Positions 45,070-53,157 are shown, counted from the stretch's first letter. The stretch: 64,000 nt of DNA from Streptomyces noursei ATCC 11455 (GCF_001704275.1 NZ_CP011533.1:6014001-6078000); one strand, 5' to 3'. The notes: generated by a model not told the origin, from the sequence alone. A program made the numbers and translations.

Positions 45070-45639
45070 ATGGATCTCACCAAGCGGGCCTACAGCCTCG
45101 CCGAATCGCTGCTGTCCGAGCCGCTGCCGCGCCGCTGGGCCCACTCCCTCGGAGTGGCTGAGCGGGCCCGTTCGCTTGGGCCGATCCTCGACGGCGACGC
45201 TGCTCTCATGGAGGCCGCGGCCGTCCTGCACGACATCGGCTACTCGCCGAGTATCGCGTCCACCGGCTTTCATCCGCTCGACGGGGCTCGTTTCCTGCGC
45301 GATCAGGAAGGCGTGGATGACCGGGTGGTCCGGCTCGTGGCGCACCACTCGTGTGCCCTGCTTGAGGCTGAGGAGCGTGGGCTCCGCGAAGAGCTGGAGA
45401 CCGAGTTCGAGCTGGAGCGGCCGGAGCTGGTGGACGCGCTTCTGTTCTGCGACATGACGACGACCCCCGATGGCGGCTGCACGTCGTCCCGTGCTCGGGT
45501 CTCGGAGATTGTCGAACGATACGGGCCAGATACGATCGTCGGCCGTTTCATCCAGTGGGCCGCACCCGAGATTCACGCCGCCGTGCAGCGGGTCGAGGAG
45601 CGTCTCAGCGCTGCCGAGGTACCCGGTCAGCCGAGGTAG
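45070..45639 (+). CDS. HD-domain phosphohydrolase
   Basis: A 189-residue HD superfamily protein. Metal ligands are visible as RRWAHSLGVAERA (first His), VLHDIGYSPS (HD pair) and LVAHHSCALLEAE; DALLFCDMTTTPDG contributes a later Asp. HD proteins hydrolyse nucleotides or phosphate esters. Position between the GntR regulator and the Nudix gene suggests a nucleotide-related function in AICE control, but no substrate can be assigned. Its last 13 bases overlap the convergent Nudix gene. Confidence 0.82.
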   Translation: MDLTKRAYSLAESLLSEPLPRRWAHSLGVAERARSLGPILDGDAALMEAAAVLHDIGYSPSIASTGFHPLDGARFLRDQEGVDDRVVRLVAHHSCALLEAEERGLREELETEFELERPELVDALLFCDMTTTPDGGCTSSRARVSEIVERYGPDTIVGRFIQWAAPEIHAAVQRVEERLSAAEVPGQPR

Positions 45640-46100
45640 GGAGCGGTGCGCGTGGCGTCCAGGCCGTGCGTAATCCGGAGCTGCATGGACGGGTGAATGT
45701 CCAGGGAATCGAGGTCCGTTGGGGAGACCCAGCGGACCTCTTTCGATTCCGAGCTGGTGCGCAGAGTGCCGGCGATCGGCCGGGCGTGGAAGCAAATGGA
45801 GAACTGCTGCCGTACCTCGCCATCGTCGTACGCCATGACGTGCTCGGGGTCCGTGTAGAGGCCGACGATGTCCTCCACCTCCACGGAAATCCCGGTCTCC
45901 TCTTCCACCTCTCGCGCCACCGTCTGCGTGATGCTCTCGCCCACGTCGTGGCCCCCGCCGGGAAGGGCCCACAGGTCGTTGTCGGTCTTGTGGATGAGCA
46001 GGATGTCCCCGTGGTCATTGCGGACTACCGCGGTTACGGACGGCACAACGGAGTTGGCCTTGGGTGCATTCGGATCACGGAAGTAGTCGATACGGCTCAT
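45627..46100 (-). CDS. Nudix hydrolase (Pif-like AICE immunity/control factor)
   Basis: A 157-residue Nudix protein. The catalytic box is GGGHDVGESITQTVAREV followed by EEETGISV, giving G-x5-E-x7-R-E-V-x-E-E-x-G intact. It starts MSRIDYFRDPNAPKANSV. In pSAM2 the Nudix protein Pif prevents redundant transfer between element-bearing cells, and this gene lies in the matching position beside the XRE gene, so a Pif-like role is proposed. It overlaps the upstream XRE gene by four bases and is probably co-transcribed with it. Confidence 0.85.
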   Translation of the reverse strand: MSRIDYFRDPNAPKANSVVPSVTAVVRNDHGDILLIHKTDNDLWALPGGGHDVGESITQTVAREVEEETGISVEVEDIVGLYTDPEHVMAYDDGEVRQQFSICFHARPIAGTLRTSSESKEVRWVSPTDLDSLDIHPSMQLRITHGLDATRTAPYLG

Positions 46101-46866
46101 GTCGCTCCGCCTTCATAGTCGGTGGGGGAGTCGATGGGCCGGGCGCCTTCCCATACCCGTTCCACGCTCTCCGCGTAGGTGTCGAACAGTTCGCCGCCGG
46201 GGACCCGTTGAAGATGTAAGACCGGTGCGAGGTAGGCGCCTACGCCGTAGACATGACCGTTCGCCAAGAGCTCGTTGTCGGCGCGGTAGATCGAGTTGTA
46301 CAGCGTCGTTCCGTGCAGCCTGAACTCCACTCCTGGAAGGCGGAAGAGAGGGGCGTAGTTCGTAAGGGCGTTGCGGATTTTCGCGGCCATGGACGGGCCA
46401 ATGCCCTCGTCGTCACCCCGGACCGCGACGGCCGGGCTACGGGGGTCGCCGAGCATGAAGCGCACCGGGACGCCGGCGGCCGACTTCTCACGCACGAGGC
46501 GGTGAAACCGCGGGTCCTCCGTGAGCCAGAAGCCGGAATACACCAGGACGTCGAAGTGTGTAGTGGCGTTGGCGTAGAGCTTGGTCCATGCGTCTTGCGG
46601 CACCACGTTGCGGTGCGGGTACAGCTTGACCAGCTCGGAGTCGCTTGAGGCGGTGACCTCTTCCGCGGTCCGTTCGTCCGGCCACAGATAGGAGACTTCC
46701 AGCCGGAGCATTGACGCCAGCGCGTACTGAAATCGCCGGTACGGCTTGCGCTTTGAGTCCGTGATCCAGCGATCGACGGTCTTGGGGACACCCCGAGCCG
46801 TGCCGCCACCTGGTCCAGCGTCAGGCCGCTCTCCACGATGGCGCCACGCAGTCGCTCGTTCGCCAC
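46097..46866 (-). pseudogene. XRE-type regulator gene with a one-base frameshift
   Basis: From the GTG complement of 46864-46866 (ribosome site GGGGAGGAC) the frame reads MANERLRGAIVESGLTLDQV, then AARLGVSP, an XRE helix-turn-helix. It then loses sense at the CCCC run complementary to 46783-46786. Adding one C restores KTVDRWITDSKRKPYRRF, which continues into the intact downstream frame of ~200 residues (MLRLEVSYLWPDERT...). The whole would be 256 residues, the normal layout of an AICE XRE regulator with a C-terminal ligand domain. The defect is either a real inactivating mutation or a sequencing error in a homopolymer. The downstream part could still be translated from an internal ATG near 46711. 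Confidence 0.8.
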
Positions 46867-47318
46867 TCGTCCTCCCCGTCGCGGGACGTCTTGGGACGAC
46901 TTTGACTCTAGCGAGTTGGGCTCAAGTCGTACACGTACGGAGTCCAACGTCCGCCAGTCCGGCGGGAACCTGGTCATGTCGCTGATCGAGGGCGGCGGTT
47001 CAGGCATCGAAGACCCCACGGGTTGACGGCGGTGAACCGATCTGCCACGGTGAGAGACAAGTAATACATGCATCGCTTCGGTGGTGCGGGTGTTGCTGTT
47101 CCGTGTCGCCCTGAGGGCCGTGAAGCGGCTCGACGGAAGCGCCCGTGCGTTGACAACTGCATAGGTGGGCCCCGCCTCCCCGAGTCGAAAAGGCGGCCGC
47201 GCGGCCGGGAAGAGCCGCGCCTGCACCTCGCAACCCCGTGTTGCCCAGACGCCCCTGGCGGTTCGCCGTCGGGGGTGGTGGGGAGCGCTGGGCTCCATCT
47301 CCGGATCGAGGAGCAGAC
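46867..47318. other. Divergent control region of the AICE transfer/replication genes
   Basis: The 452 bases between the XRE start and the first rightward small gene hold no supported gene. ACGACTTTGA (46896-46905) and TCAAGTCGT (46922-46930) form an interrupted inverted repeat close to the XRE start and may be a repressor site. A TTGACA occurs at 47150-47155 without a clear -10 partner. Confidence 0.45.
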
Positions 47319-47498
47319 ATGTTCGGACGCAAGACCGACCCGCAGGCGATCGCCGACCACAAGGCGGCGAAGCGCGCGCTGCACAACAACCAGCGCCAGG
47401 AGGAGCGGGCCGGGATCCGCGAGGAGACTGGCACCTACCGGGAGCTGAACGCCCGGGTGCTGGAGACCGAGAAGCGCGTGCCCTGGTATCGCCGCTGA
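47319..47498 (+). CDS. Small conserved-type AICE protein, unknown function
   Basis: A 59-residue, highly charged protein (MFGRKTDPQAIADHKAAKRA...) with a Lys/Arg/Glu-rich helix and no hydrophobic segment. GAGGAG lies six bases upstream of the ATG at 47319. Small basic proteins of this kind commonly open the rightward operon of pSAM2-like elements. No function can be assigned. Confidence 0.65.
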   Translation: MFGRKTDPQAIADHKAAKRALHNNQRQEERAGIREETGTYRELNARVLETEKRVPWYRR

Positions 47499-47634
47499 CG
47501 CGTTGCCCGATCCGCCCGTCCCGAACGGGCGGTGAGGGGAGTCGTCCAGAGGCTCCAAGGCCCGTCACGCAGCAGGGCACGCCCTCCGCCTGGCAGCTAT
47601 CGGGCGCGCCCTGCGATCCCAGAAAGGATCGAGG

Positions 47635-47817
47635 GTGAGCATATTCCGCTCCCGCAGCGACGCCCAGTCCAGCGAGGTCGAGCAGCTGCATGCTGCGGCC
47701 CGCGAGGACTACCGCAGCCACAACAGCCCGGGGAACCGGGCGGCGGCCCGTGAGCAGTCGGGGCACGCCCGCTCCCACGGCAACGCCGCGGCCGGCGCCT
47801 GGCGCGGCCGCAAGTAA
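47635..47817 (+). CDS. Small hydrophilic AICE protein, unknown function
   Basis: A 60-residue protein from a GTG start (MSIFRSRSDAQSSEVEQLHA...) rich in Ser, His, Arg and Ala. AAAGGATCGAGG precedes the start. It resembles the preceding small gene in composition and direction. A strong hairpin (47830-47871) follows its stop immediately. Confidence 0.6.
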   Translation: MSIFRSRSDAQSSEVEQLHAAAREDYRSHNSPGNRAAAREQSGHARSHGNAAAGAWRGRK

Positions 47818-47829
47818 CACCGCAGTCCG

Positions 47830-47871
47830 CCGGGGCGGTCGCCTCTCACCACAAGACCGCGACCGCCCCGG
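47830..47871 (+). terminator. 13-bp stem hairpin, copy 1 of a repeated operon-junction element
   Basis: Arms 47830-47842 and 47859-47871 are perfectly complementary (CCGGGGCGGTCGC and its complement). The whole hairpin including its 16-base loop is identical to 57065-57106 upstream of the replication gene, and the following bases are also similar. It probably terminates or insulates transcription between AICE operons. Confidence 0.7.
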
Positions 47872-47904
47872 TTCCTCTCCGTCCCTTCGACACAGGAGCA
47901 ACCG

Positions 47905-47914
47905 ATGCGTACGT
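47905..47914 (+). pseudogene. 5' fragment of the AICE gene interrupted by the IS element
   Basis: ATGCGTACGT is the original start of the gene whose remainder lies at 49847-50151. CAGGAG at 47893-47898 is its ribosome site. Removing the IS and one 9-bp duplication restores M-R-T-Y-I-G-H in frame. Confidence 0.8.
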
Positions 47915-48033
47915 GAGCAATGCTCAATACCTGTGGATCACTCCTGACGGAAGGAGGCGTACCTTCCCGATGGATCGATCGATAGGTCATCGAGCAAGGC
48001 CGACGTTGCCGCGTCGGTCGGGAAGGCACGCCG

Positions 48034-49290
48034 GTGCTTACCGTAGTCAACGAGGACGGAACCACGCCAAGCGGCAGTTCGCTGTTGGATGAGGTTGTTC
48101 GGGAAGGCGCACGGCGGATGCTGGCCGCCGCACTGGAGGCCGAAGTCAACGCCTACATAGCCGAGTTGACTGATGAGCGCGACGCCAGGGGGCGCCGCCT
48201 GGTGGTCCGCAACGGCTATCACCAACCCCGGCAGGTCACCACCGCTGCGGGCGTGGTCGAGGTGAAGGCGCCGCGGGTGAACGACAAGCGCGTCGACGAA
48301 CAGACCGGCGAGCGCAGGCGGTTCTCGTCCGCGATCCTGCCGCCGTGGTGCCGCAAGTCGCCGAAGATCAGCGAGGTGCTGCCCCTGCTCTACTTGCACG
48401 GCCTGTCCTCTGGCGACTTCGTGCCCGCCCTGGAGCAGTTCCTCGGCTCCTCTGCCGGGCTGTCGGCGGCGACGGTTACCCGGCTGACGACGCAGTGGCA
48501 GTCCGACCACGCCGCCTTCATGGACCGCGACCTGTCGGAGGTCGACTACGTCTACGTGTGGGCCGACGGCATCCACCTCAACGTCCGTCTGGAGGAGGCC
48601 AAGGCGTGCGTCCTGGTGCTCATCGGGGTTCGCGCCGACGGCTCCAAGGAGCTCGTCGCCCTCAAGGACGGCTACCGAGAATCCGGCGAGTCATGGGCTG
48701 ACCTGCTGCGGGACTGCGCCCGCCGGGGCATGCGCGCCCCGGTCCTCGCGGTCGGCGACGGCGCCCTAGGCTTCTGGAAGGCCCTGGCGGAGGTGTTCCC
48801 CGAAACCCACGAGCAGAGGTGTTGGGTTCACAAAACGGCCAACGTCCTCGACTCCATGCCGAAGTCCGCGCAGCCGGGCGCGAAGAGGGCGATCCAGGAC
48901 ATCTACAACGCGGAGGATCGCGACCACGCCGAGGTGGCGATCAAGACGTTCGCCCAGCTCTATGGCGCGAAGTTCCCCAAGGCGGTCAAGAAGATCACCG
49001 ACGACCAGGAGCAACTGCTGGCGTTTTACGGCTTCCCGGCCGAGCACTGGATCCATCTGCGGACCACGAACCCCATTGAGTCGACCTTCTCCACCGTCCG
49101 GCTGCGGACCACGGTCACCCGTGGCGCCGGCTCCCGCACCGCCGCCCTGGCCATGGTCTTCAAACTCGTCGAGTCCGCCCAGCAACGGTGGCGGGCCGTG
49201 AACGCACCCCACCTCGTCGCCCTCGTCCGGACAGGTGCCCGCTTCGAACGCGGCCAGCTCGTCGAACGCCCCGTGGTGGTCGCAGCATGA
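48034..49290 (+). CDS. IS256-family (mutator-type) transposase
   Basis: A 418-residue DDE transposase. It shows the N-terminal region LDEVVREGARRMLAAALEAE, the first catalytic Asp in YVYVWADGIHLNVR, the second in APVLAVGDGALGFWKALAEV, the EQRCWVHKTANVLD segment characteristic of IS256, and the catalytic Glu in TTNPIESTFSTVRLRT. Length and motifs are complete, so the enzyme is probably active. The start is the GTG at 48034. It overlaps the GNAT passenger by four bases. Confidence 0.95.
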   Translation: MLTVVNEDGTTPSGSSLLDEVVREGARRMLAAALEAEVNAYIAELTDERDARGRRLVVRNGYHQPRQVTTAAGVVEVKAPRVNDKRVDEQTGERRRFSSAILPPWCRKSPKISEVLPLLYLHGLSSGDFVPALEQFLGSSAGLSAATVTRLTTQWQSDHAAFMDRDLSEVDYVYVWADGIHLNVRLEEAKACVLVLIGVRADGSKELVALKDGYRESGESWADLLRDCARRGMRAPVLAVGDGALGFWKALAEVFPETHEQRCWVHKTANVLDSMPKSAQPGAKRAIQDIYNAEDRDHAEVAIKTFAQLYGAKFPKAVKKITDDQEQLLAFYGFPAEHWIHLRTTNPIESTFSTVRLRTTVTRGAGSRTAALAMVFKLVESAQQRWRAVNAPHLVALVRTGARFERGQLVERPVVVAA

Positions 49291-49805
49291 GTACCCTCGC
49301 GGCCCAGCCCATCAACACCAGCAGGCTCGACCTGCTGCCACTGCACGTCGAGCACGCCGAGGAGATGGCCGCGGTGCTGTCCGACCCGGCCCTCCACACC
49401 TTCATCGGCGGCACGCCGGACGCCCCGCAAGCCCTGCGCTCGCGCTACCAGCGCATGACGGCAGGCTCTCCCGATCCGGCCGTGTCCTGGCTGAACTGGG
49501 TGATCCGGCTCCGTGACGAGTCCTGCCTGACGGGCACAGTCCAGGCGACGGTCAGCCCCTCCGGCCACGGCCCCATCGCCGAGATCGCCTGGGTGGTGGG
49601 GACCCCGTGGCAGGGAAGGGGCATCGCCACCGAAGCAGCCCAAGGGCTCGTCGACTGGCTCAGCCGGCAGCCGGTGCACACCGTCATCGCCCACATCCAC
49701 CCCGAACATCGGGCATCCGCTGCCGTCGCCACTGCCGCCGGGCTCACACCCACCGACGAATGGCACGAAGGCGAGATCCGATGGCACCGGAGCATCAGCC
49801 GATAA
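49287..49805 (+). CDS. GNAT acetyltransferase carried as an IS passenger
   Basis: A 172-residue RimJ/RimL-like GNAT protein. It shows RLDLLPLHVEHAEEM at the start, the acetyl-CoA loop VVGTPWQGRGIATEAAQGLV (Q/R-x-x-G-x-G/A type), and HIHPEHRASAAVATAAGL near the end, all normal for the family. Some relatives acetylate ribosomal protein N-termini, others drugs or small metabolites; substrate is unknown. The ATG lies in the transposase stop (ATGA), and the stop precedes the right inverted repeat, so the gene travels with the IS. Confidence 0.9.
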   Translation: MSTLAAQPINTSRLDLLPLHVEHAEEMAAVLSDPALHTFIGGTPDAPQALRSRYQRMTAGSPDPAVSWLNWVIRLRDESCLTGTVQATVSPSGHGPIAEIAWVVGTPWQGRGIATEAAQGLVDWLSRQPVHTVIAHIHPEHRASAAVATAAGLTPTDEWHEGEIRWHRSISR

Positions 49806-49824
49806 CTTCACCGATCCACAGGTC

Positions 49825-50151
49825 TTGACTATTACTCTGCGTACGTACATCGGCCACCAACAGGTGCTGAGCAGTGACGAGTTCGAGGAACTCGCATTCG
49901 GCTTCGAGGAGAGCCCCCTGGGCCTGGACCGTGAGCCGTTTCTCGGCCCCTTCGAGCCCGAGACGGCCCAGGAGCGCGCGGCCCGCCTGGATGCCGCCGC
50001 CGGCGTGCTGGCGGACCTGCGGGAGCAGGGCGAACGCGGCGACGAGATCGCCGCTTGGGACGTCCTGTACGCCGACGCCCTTACCGCCGCCGCGCCGCTG
50101 CGGCCCACTCGCCGCAGCGGACGCCCCGCGCGGAAGGGAGAGGCGGCATGA
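49825..50151 (+). CDS. AICE protein with IS-replaced 5' end, unknown function
   Basis: The open frame now begins at a TTG inside the IS right repeat (MTITLRTYIGHQQ) and continues into the resident gene at R (49840). The original protein started M-R-T-Y at 47905 and would be 104 residues. It is acidic and Ala/Glu-rich (LSSDEFEELAFGFEESPLG, AAGVLADLREQGERGDEIAA) with no recognised domain. Expression now depends on IS sequences for a start and ribosome site. It overlaps the next gene by four bases. Confidence 0.65.
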   Translation: MTITLRTYIGHQQVLSSDEFEELAFGFEESPLGLDREPFLGPFEPETAQERAARLDAAAGVLADLREQGERGDEIAAWDVLYADALTAAAPLRPTRRSGRPARKGEAA

Positions 50152-50762
50152 GGACCACCGCCCCCGCTCCCGAACTGCTCGCCGACCACACCGGCAAGCC
50201 CCGCGCACGCTTCGAGACCGACCTGACCTACGAGCAGACGCGGTTGGGCCTGGCCTTCCGCGAGGCCGGGCACGCGGTGCTGGCCATGGCTTACGGCATG
50301 CACGTCGAGACCACCGAAGTCATCGCCTGGACCAATGAGGCTGCCGGGGTCTCGGTCACCGGCACCACCACCTTCCAGGTGCTTAACCCCTGCCCGTGGC
50401 AGTTCGCCGCCCAGGCCGCGGCCGGCGAGCTCGCCCACGTCCACCACCTGCTGACCTACGGCCTGTGGACCCCGGACCGGGCTGCTACCTGCACGGCGGA
50501 CCACGACCGCGAGCATGCCGTGGACGTCCTGGCGCAGTCCGGGTTCCGCCTCGGTCGCGATCACGTCCCCGCGGGCGGCCGGTCCTGGGCGATGGTGCGG
50601 GGGATGGCCCGCCGCAAGGTCACCCACCTGTGGCCTGAGATCTGCGCCGTGGCGCACGCCATGGACGCCCGCGACCGTCTGACCGGCGACGAGATCTCCG
50701 CCCTGACCGGGCTGGCCCAGGCGTCGGCCGTGGTGGAGGGGGAGGTGGCATGGGGGCCCTGA
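50148..50762 (+). CDS. Peptidase M41-like AICE protein with altered metal motif
   Basis: A 204-residue protein whose segment LAFREAGHAVLAMAYG resembles the FtsH-type HEAGHA zinc motif, with R replacing the first His. A second region, AAQAAAGELAHVHHLLTYG, is rich in His and Ala like the M41 fold. If zinc is bound, ligands must differ from FtsH; alternatively it is a degenerate, non-catalytic relative. The ATG overlaps the previous stop. It lies in a string of tightly overlapping AICE genes running to the translocase. Confidence 0.65.
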   Translation: MRTTAPAPELLADHTGKPRARFETDLTYEQTRLGLAFREAGHAVLAMAYGMHVETTEVIAWTNEAAGVSVTGTTTFQVLNPCPWQFAAQAAAGELAHVHHLLTYGLWTPDRAATCTADHDREHAVDVLAQSGFRLGRDHVPAGGRSWAMVRGMARRKVTHLWPEICAVAHAMDARDRLTGDEISALTGLAQASAVVEGEVAWGP

Positions 50763-51067
50763 CGATGAGCGACCTGGTTGCACCTCTTCAACTGCTGCGG
50801 TTGCTGGCCGCGGACTTCCCCGGCCTGCCGGCCATGAACGTCGAGGTGTCCACGCTCTTTCCGAAGATGCTGGAGCTCATCAGCCACGACGACTTCGGCG
50901 CGTTCGAGGAGTGGCGCGCGGCTCTCGGCGTCCGTCCTGACGCGGTGTCGTACGCGGAGCAGAGCGCTGGGCGGACCAGGGTGCTGCGCGCGGAGACCGA
51001 CTACGCCGGTGTCTGCCTGCGCCTCACTGCCTACAGCGGCACCCATCGGAACACCGAGGCGAGGTGA
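50750..51067 (+). CDS. Small AICE protein of unknown function
   Basis: A 105-residue soluble protein (MGALTMSDLVAPLQLLRLLA...) with several Leu-rich helices and an acidic EEWRAALGVRPD segment. GGGGGAGG lies five bases before the ATG at 50750; an ATG at 50765 is an alternative. It overlaps the preceding gene by 13 bases. No domain is recognised. Confidence 0.65.
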   Translation: MGALTMSDLVAPLQLLRLLAADFPGLPAMNVEVSTLFPKMLELISHDDFGAFEEWRAALGVRPDAVSYAEQSAGRTRVLRAETDYAGVCLRLTAYSGTHRNTEAR

Positions 51068-51071
51068 GGGT

Positions 51072-51734
51072 ATGAACGCCACGTTGACGGCTCTTGCCGC
51101 GGCTGGTCCGCTTGCGGCCGGCTGGTCCCTGCACACGCTCCGGCTGCACCGCCGCATCGAGGCGGCCCGCCGTGATCCGCTCACGGGTCTGCTGCGGCGG
51201 GACGGCTTCGAGCCTCGGGCAAGTCGCCTGCTGCGCCAGGGAACCACGGCGGTCGTGGTCATCGACCTGGACGGTCTGAAGGCGCTGAACGACACCTTCG
51301 GCCACGCGGCCGGGGATGCGGCGATCCGTGCCGCGGGCGAGCGCCTGGCGCTGTGGGCTCAGGACTATGGGCCAGCCGGACGGATGGGTGGTGATGAGTT
51401 CGCCGCCGTGATCCGCCGCCCGCCCGCAGGCCAGCCGGAGGGGCTTCGGGCCCTGGAAATCCACCTCTGGTACCTGCACGCGCAGCTGTGCGAGCCGGTC
51501 ACTGTCGCCGGTCGCCAGGTGCCGTTGGGCGCTTCCATCGGCGCGGTCGTTGCCCCGCGCGGCTGTGCGGACCTGTCCACCTGGATGCGGCGGGCCGATG
51601 AGGCCATGTATGAGGCCAAGGAGAACGGCGGTGGCTGGCGTATTGCCCACGGCATCACCCCAGCCCTGCCCACCGTCAACGGCCGCCGCGCCGGCCGCCT
51701 CGGCACCGCCGGCAGGACAGAGGCGGGCGGCTGA
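51072..51734 (+). CDS. GGDEF-domain protein, candidate diguanylate cyclase
   Basis: A 220-residue protein with a hydrophobic N-terminal segment (residues ~3-20) and one GGDEF domain. It shows RRDPLTGLLRRDGFEP, VVVIDLDGLKALNDTFGHAA (metal and guanine region), the intact active loop RMGGDEFAAVI and the late MRRADEAMYEAKENGGG. All residues for c-di-GMP synthesis appear present; no RxxD inhibitory site is obvious ahead of the loop. The ATG at 51072 follows GAGGTGAGG. It overlaps the next (SpdB-like) gene by one base, placing nucleotide signalling inside the conjugation operon. Confidence 0.88.
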   Translation: MNATLTALAAAGPLAAGWSLHTLRLHRRIEAARRDPLTGLLRRDGFEPRASRLLRQGTTAVVVIDLDGLKALNDTFGHAAGDAAIRAAGERLALWAQDYGPAGRMGGDEFAAVIRRPPAGQPEGLRALEIHLWYLHAQLCEPVTVAGRQVPLGASIGAVVAPRGCADLSTWMRRADEAMYEAKENGGGWRIAHGITPALPTVNGRRAGRLGTAGRTEAGG

Positions 51735-52825
51735 TGCGCTTCGCGACCATGAGCCCGGCGCAGATCCGGGCGGCCGAGCGCACTCTGTCCGTCGGCACCT
51801 GGGCCATCACTTTCGGCGCGGTGGTGTTCTCCGTGCTGACCGTCACCCCGCTCGTTCAGTGGGTCACCCCCGACGGGTGGGGGTGGACGGCGCCGATCCT
51901 GCCGATCGTGGTGGACGCCGCCGTCGTGATCGTCGTGCGCTTGGACTCCACCGTGGCCCGACTGGGCGGAAGCGGTGGCCGGTGGCCGGCCGTGCTGCGC
52001 TGGATGACAGGGCTGATGACCATCGGCCTGAACGTCGGCGATTCCGCCCTGGGCGGTGATCTGGTCGGGGTGGCCGTTCACTGCGTCGCTCCGCTCCTGC
52101 TCATCGTCACCGCTGAAGCCGGTCTCGCCTATCGGCGCGCGATCACAGGCGCCCTGGCCCGCATCGACCGTGAACGCCAAGAGCAGGCCGAGCGTGAACG
52201 CCGCGATCGGGAGGCCCGTGAACAGCGTGCGCGGGAGGAGCGTGAACAGCAGCGCGCCGCCCGTGAACGCTCCGAACGCGAGGCCCGTGAACAGGCTGAG
52301 CGGCTGGAGCGTGAACGCCTCGAACGGGAAGCGGAAGAGCGCCGGGAAGCCCGCGAACACGCCGAACGCATGGAGCGTGAGCGTCTGGACCGTGAGGACC
52401 GGCGTCTGCGCGAAGAGCGTGAGGAACGTGAGCGCGTACGCCGGGAAGAGCAGGAACGGGCCGAGCGCGAACGTCGTGAACAGGAGGCCCGCCAGGCTGC
52501 CGAGCACGCGGAGCGCCAGGCCCGTGAACAGCAGGCCCGAGCCGTTCGTGAACACCGCGAGCGTCAGGCCCGTGAACGCTCGAAAGCTCCCCAACGCGCC
52601 CACCGTGAACGGTCCGCGCCACGGTCGGTGAACAGCAAGAGCGAGCCGGAGAAGTTCCCCGAGGAGGCGGCTCTGGAGGCCGTGCGGCTGGGGTTCGAGG
52701 CCGGTCGTTCGGTCCGCCAGACCGCCGAGCTGACGGGCTGGTCGGTGGGTTGGGTGAACGCCCGCTACCAGGAACTCAAGACCACCGAGTCAGACACCAC
52801 TGCGGCCGAAGAGGTGGCCGCATGA
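51734..52825 (+). CDS. SpdB/DUF2637-like spread protein with long charged coiled coil
   Basis: A 363-residue protein. Residues ~15-135 contain four hydrophobic helices of the DUF2637 type (for example TWAITFGAVVFSVLTVTPLV). Residues ~138-300 are an almost uninterrupted Arg/Glu coiled coil (EREAREQAERLEREREL-like repeats). The C-terminus has a small helix-turn-helix (AGRSVRQTAELTGWSVGWVN). Such Spd proteins help spread of Streptomyces conjugative elements along the mycelium. The repetitive coding gives long antisense frames that are artefacts. Starts by overlapping the GGDEF stop. Confidence 0.82.
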   Translation: MRFATMSPAQIRAAERTLSVGTWAITFGAVVFSVLTVTPLVQWVTPDGWGWTAPILPIVVDAAVVIVVRLDSTVARLGGSGGRWPAVLRWMTGLMTIGLNVGDSALGGDLVGVAVHCVAPLLLIVTAEAGLAYRRAITGALARIDRERQEQAERERRDREAREQRAREEREQQRAARERSEREAREQAERLERERLEREAEERREAREHAERMERERLDREDRRLREEREERERVRREEQERAERERREQEARQAAEHAERQAREQQARAVREHRERQARERSKAPQRAHRERSAPRSVNSKSEPEKFPEEAALEAVRLGFEAGRSVRQTAELTGWSVGWVNARYQELKTTESDTTAAEEVAA

Positions 52826-53157
52826 GGTCCGAACCGATCGTCGCAGCTGCACTGTTCCGCACCGTCATGGGTGCCGCCTGCTGGCGTTGCCAGTGCACCG
52901 GAGAGTGCGGACAGCCGCACGCCCAGTCCGAGGGGCGCTGCCCGCGCGAGCACGGCGGCTACGTCGGCAAGCACGGCGGCCCCGTACGGCTGATCGCCGC
53001 TCCGGCCGACCCGACAACCACCAACCTCCAGGCTGTGGCTCTCCCCGCCGGGGAGCTGCGCGCCTGGTGCCCCAACTGCCTCGCCGCCGCCCGGCGGATC
53101 GCGAAGCAGCAGACGTCCATCCCGACCACGGATCAGGGCGGACTGTTCGACCTGTAG
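52822..53157 (+). CDS. Cysteine-rich small AICE protein
   Basis: A 111-residue protein with cysteines arranged CWRCQCTGECG, GRCPREHGG and WCPNCLAAAR, suggesting a zinc-binding fold. The ATG at 52822 overlaps the previous stop by four bases. It resembles short zinc-ribbon proteins found upstream of tra genes in Streptomyces elements. Function unknown. Confidence 0.7.
   Translation: MRSEPIVAAALFRTVMGAACWRCQCTGECGQPHAQSEGRCPREHGGYVGKHGGPVRLIAAPADPTTTNLQAVALPAGELRAWCPNCLAAARRIAKQQTSIPTTDQGGLFDL

Larger units (their letters stand above)
47906..49846 (+). mobile_element. IS256-family insertion sequence with 9-bp target duplication
   Basis: The element spans 47915-49837 (1923 bp). Terminal inverted repeats 47915-47939 and 49813-49837 match at 21 of 25 positions, and TGCGTACGT is duplicated at 47906-47914 and 49838-49846. 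It carries a mutator-type transposase and, before the right repeat, a GNAT gene overlapping the transposase stop. IS256-family elements make 8-9 bp duplications, so the boundaries fit. The intact duplication shows it transposed here directly. Confidence 0.92.

Noticed and set aside
51365..52603. 412-codon minus-strand frame with hydrophobic repeats
   Set aside because: It is the reverse complement of the Arg/Glu coiled-coil repeats of the SpdB-like gene, so its apparent membrane segments are an artefact.
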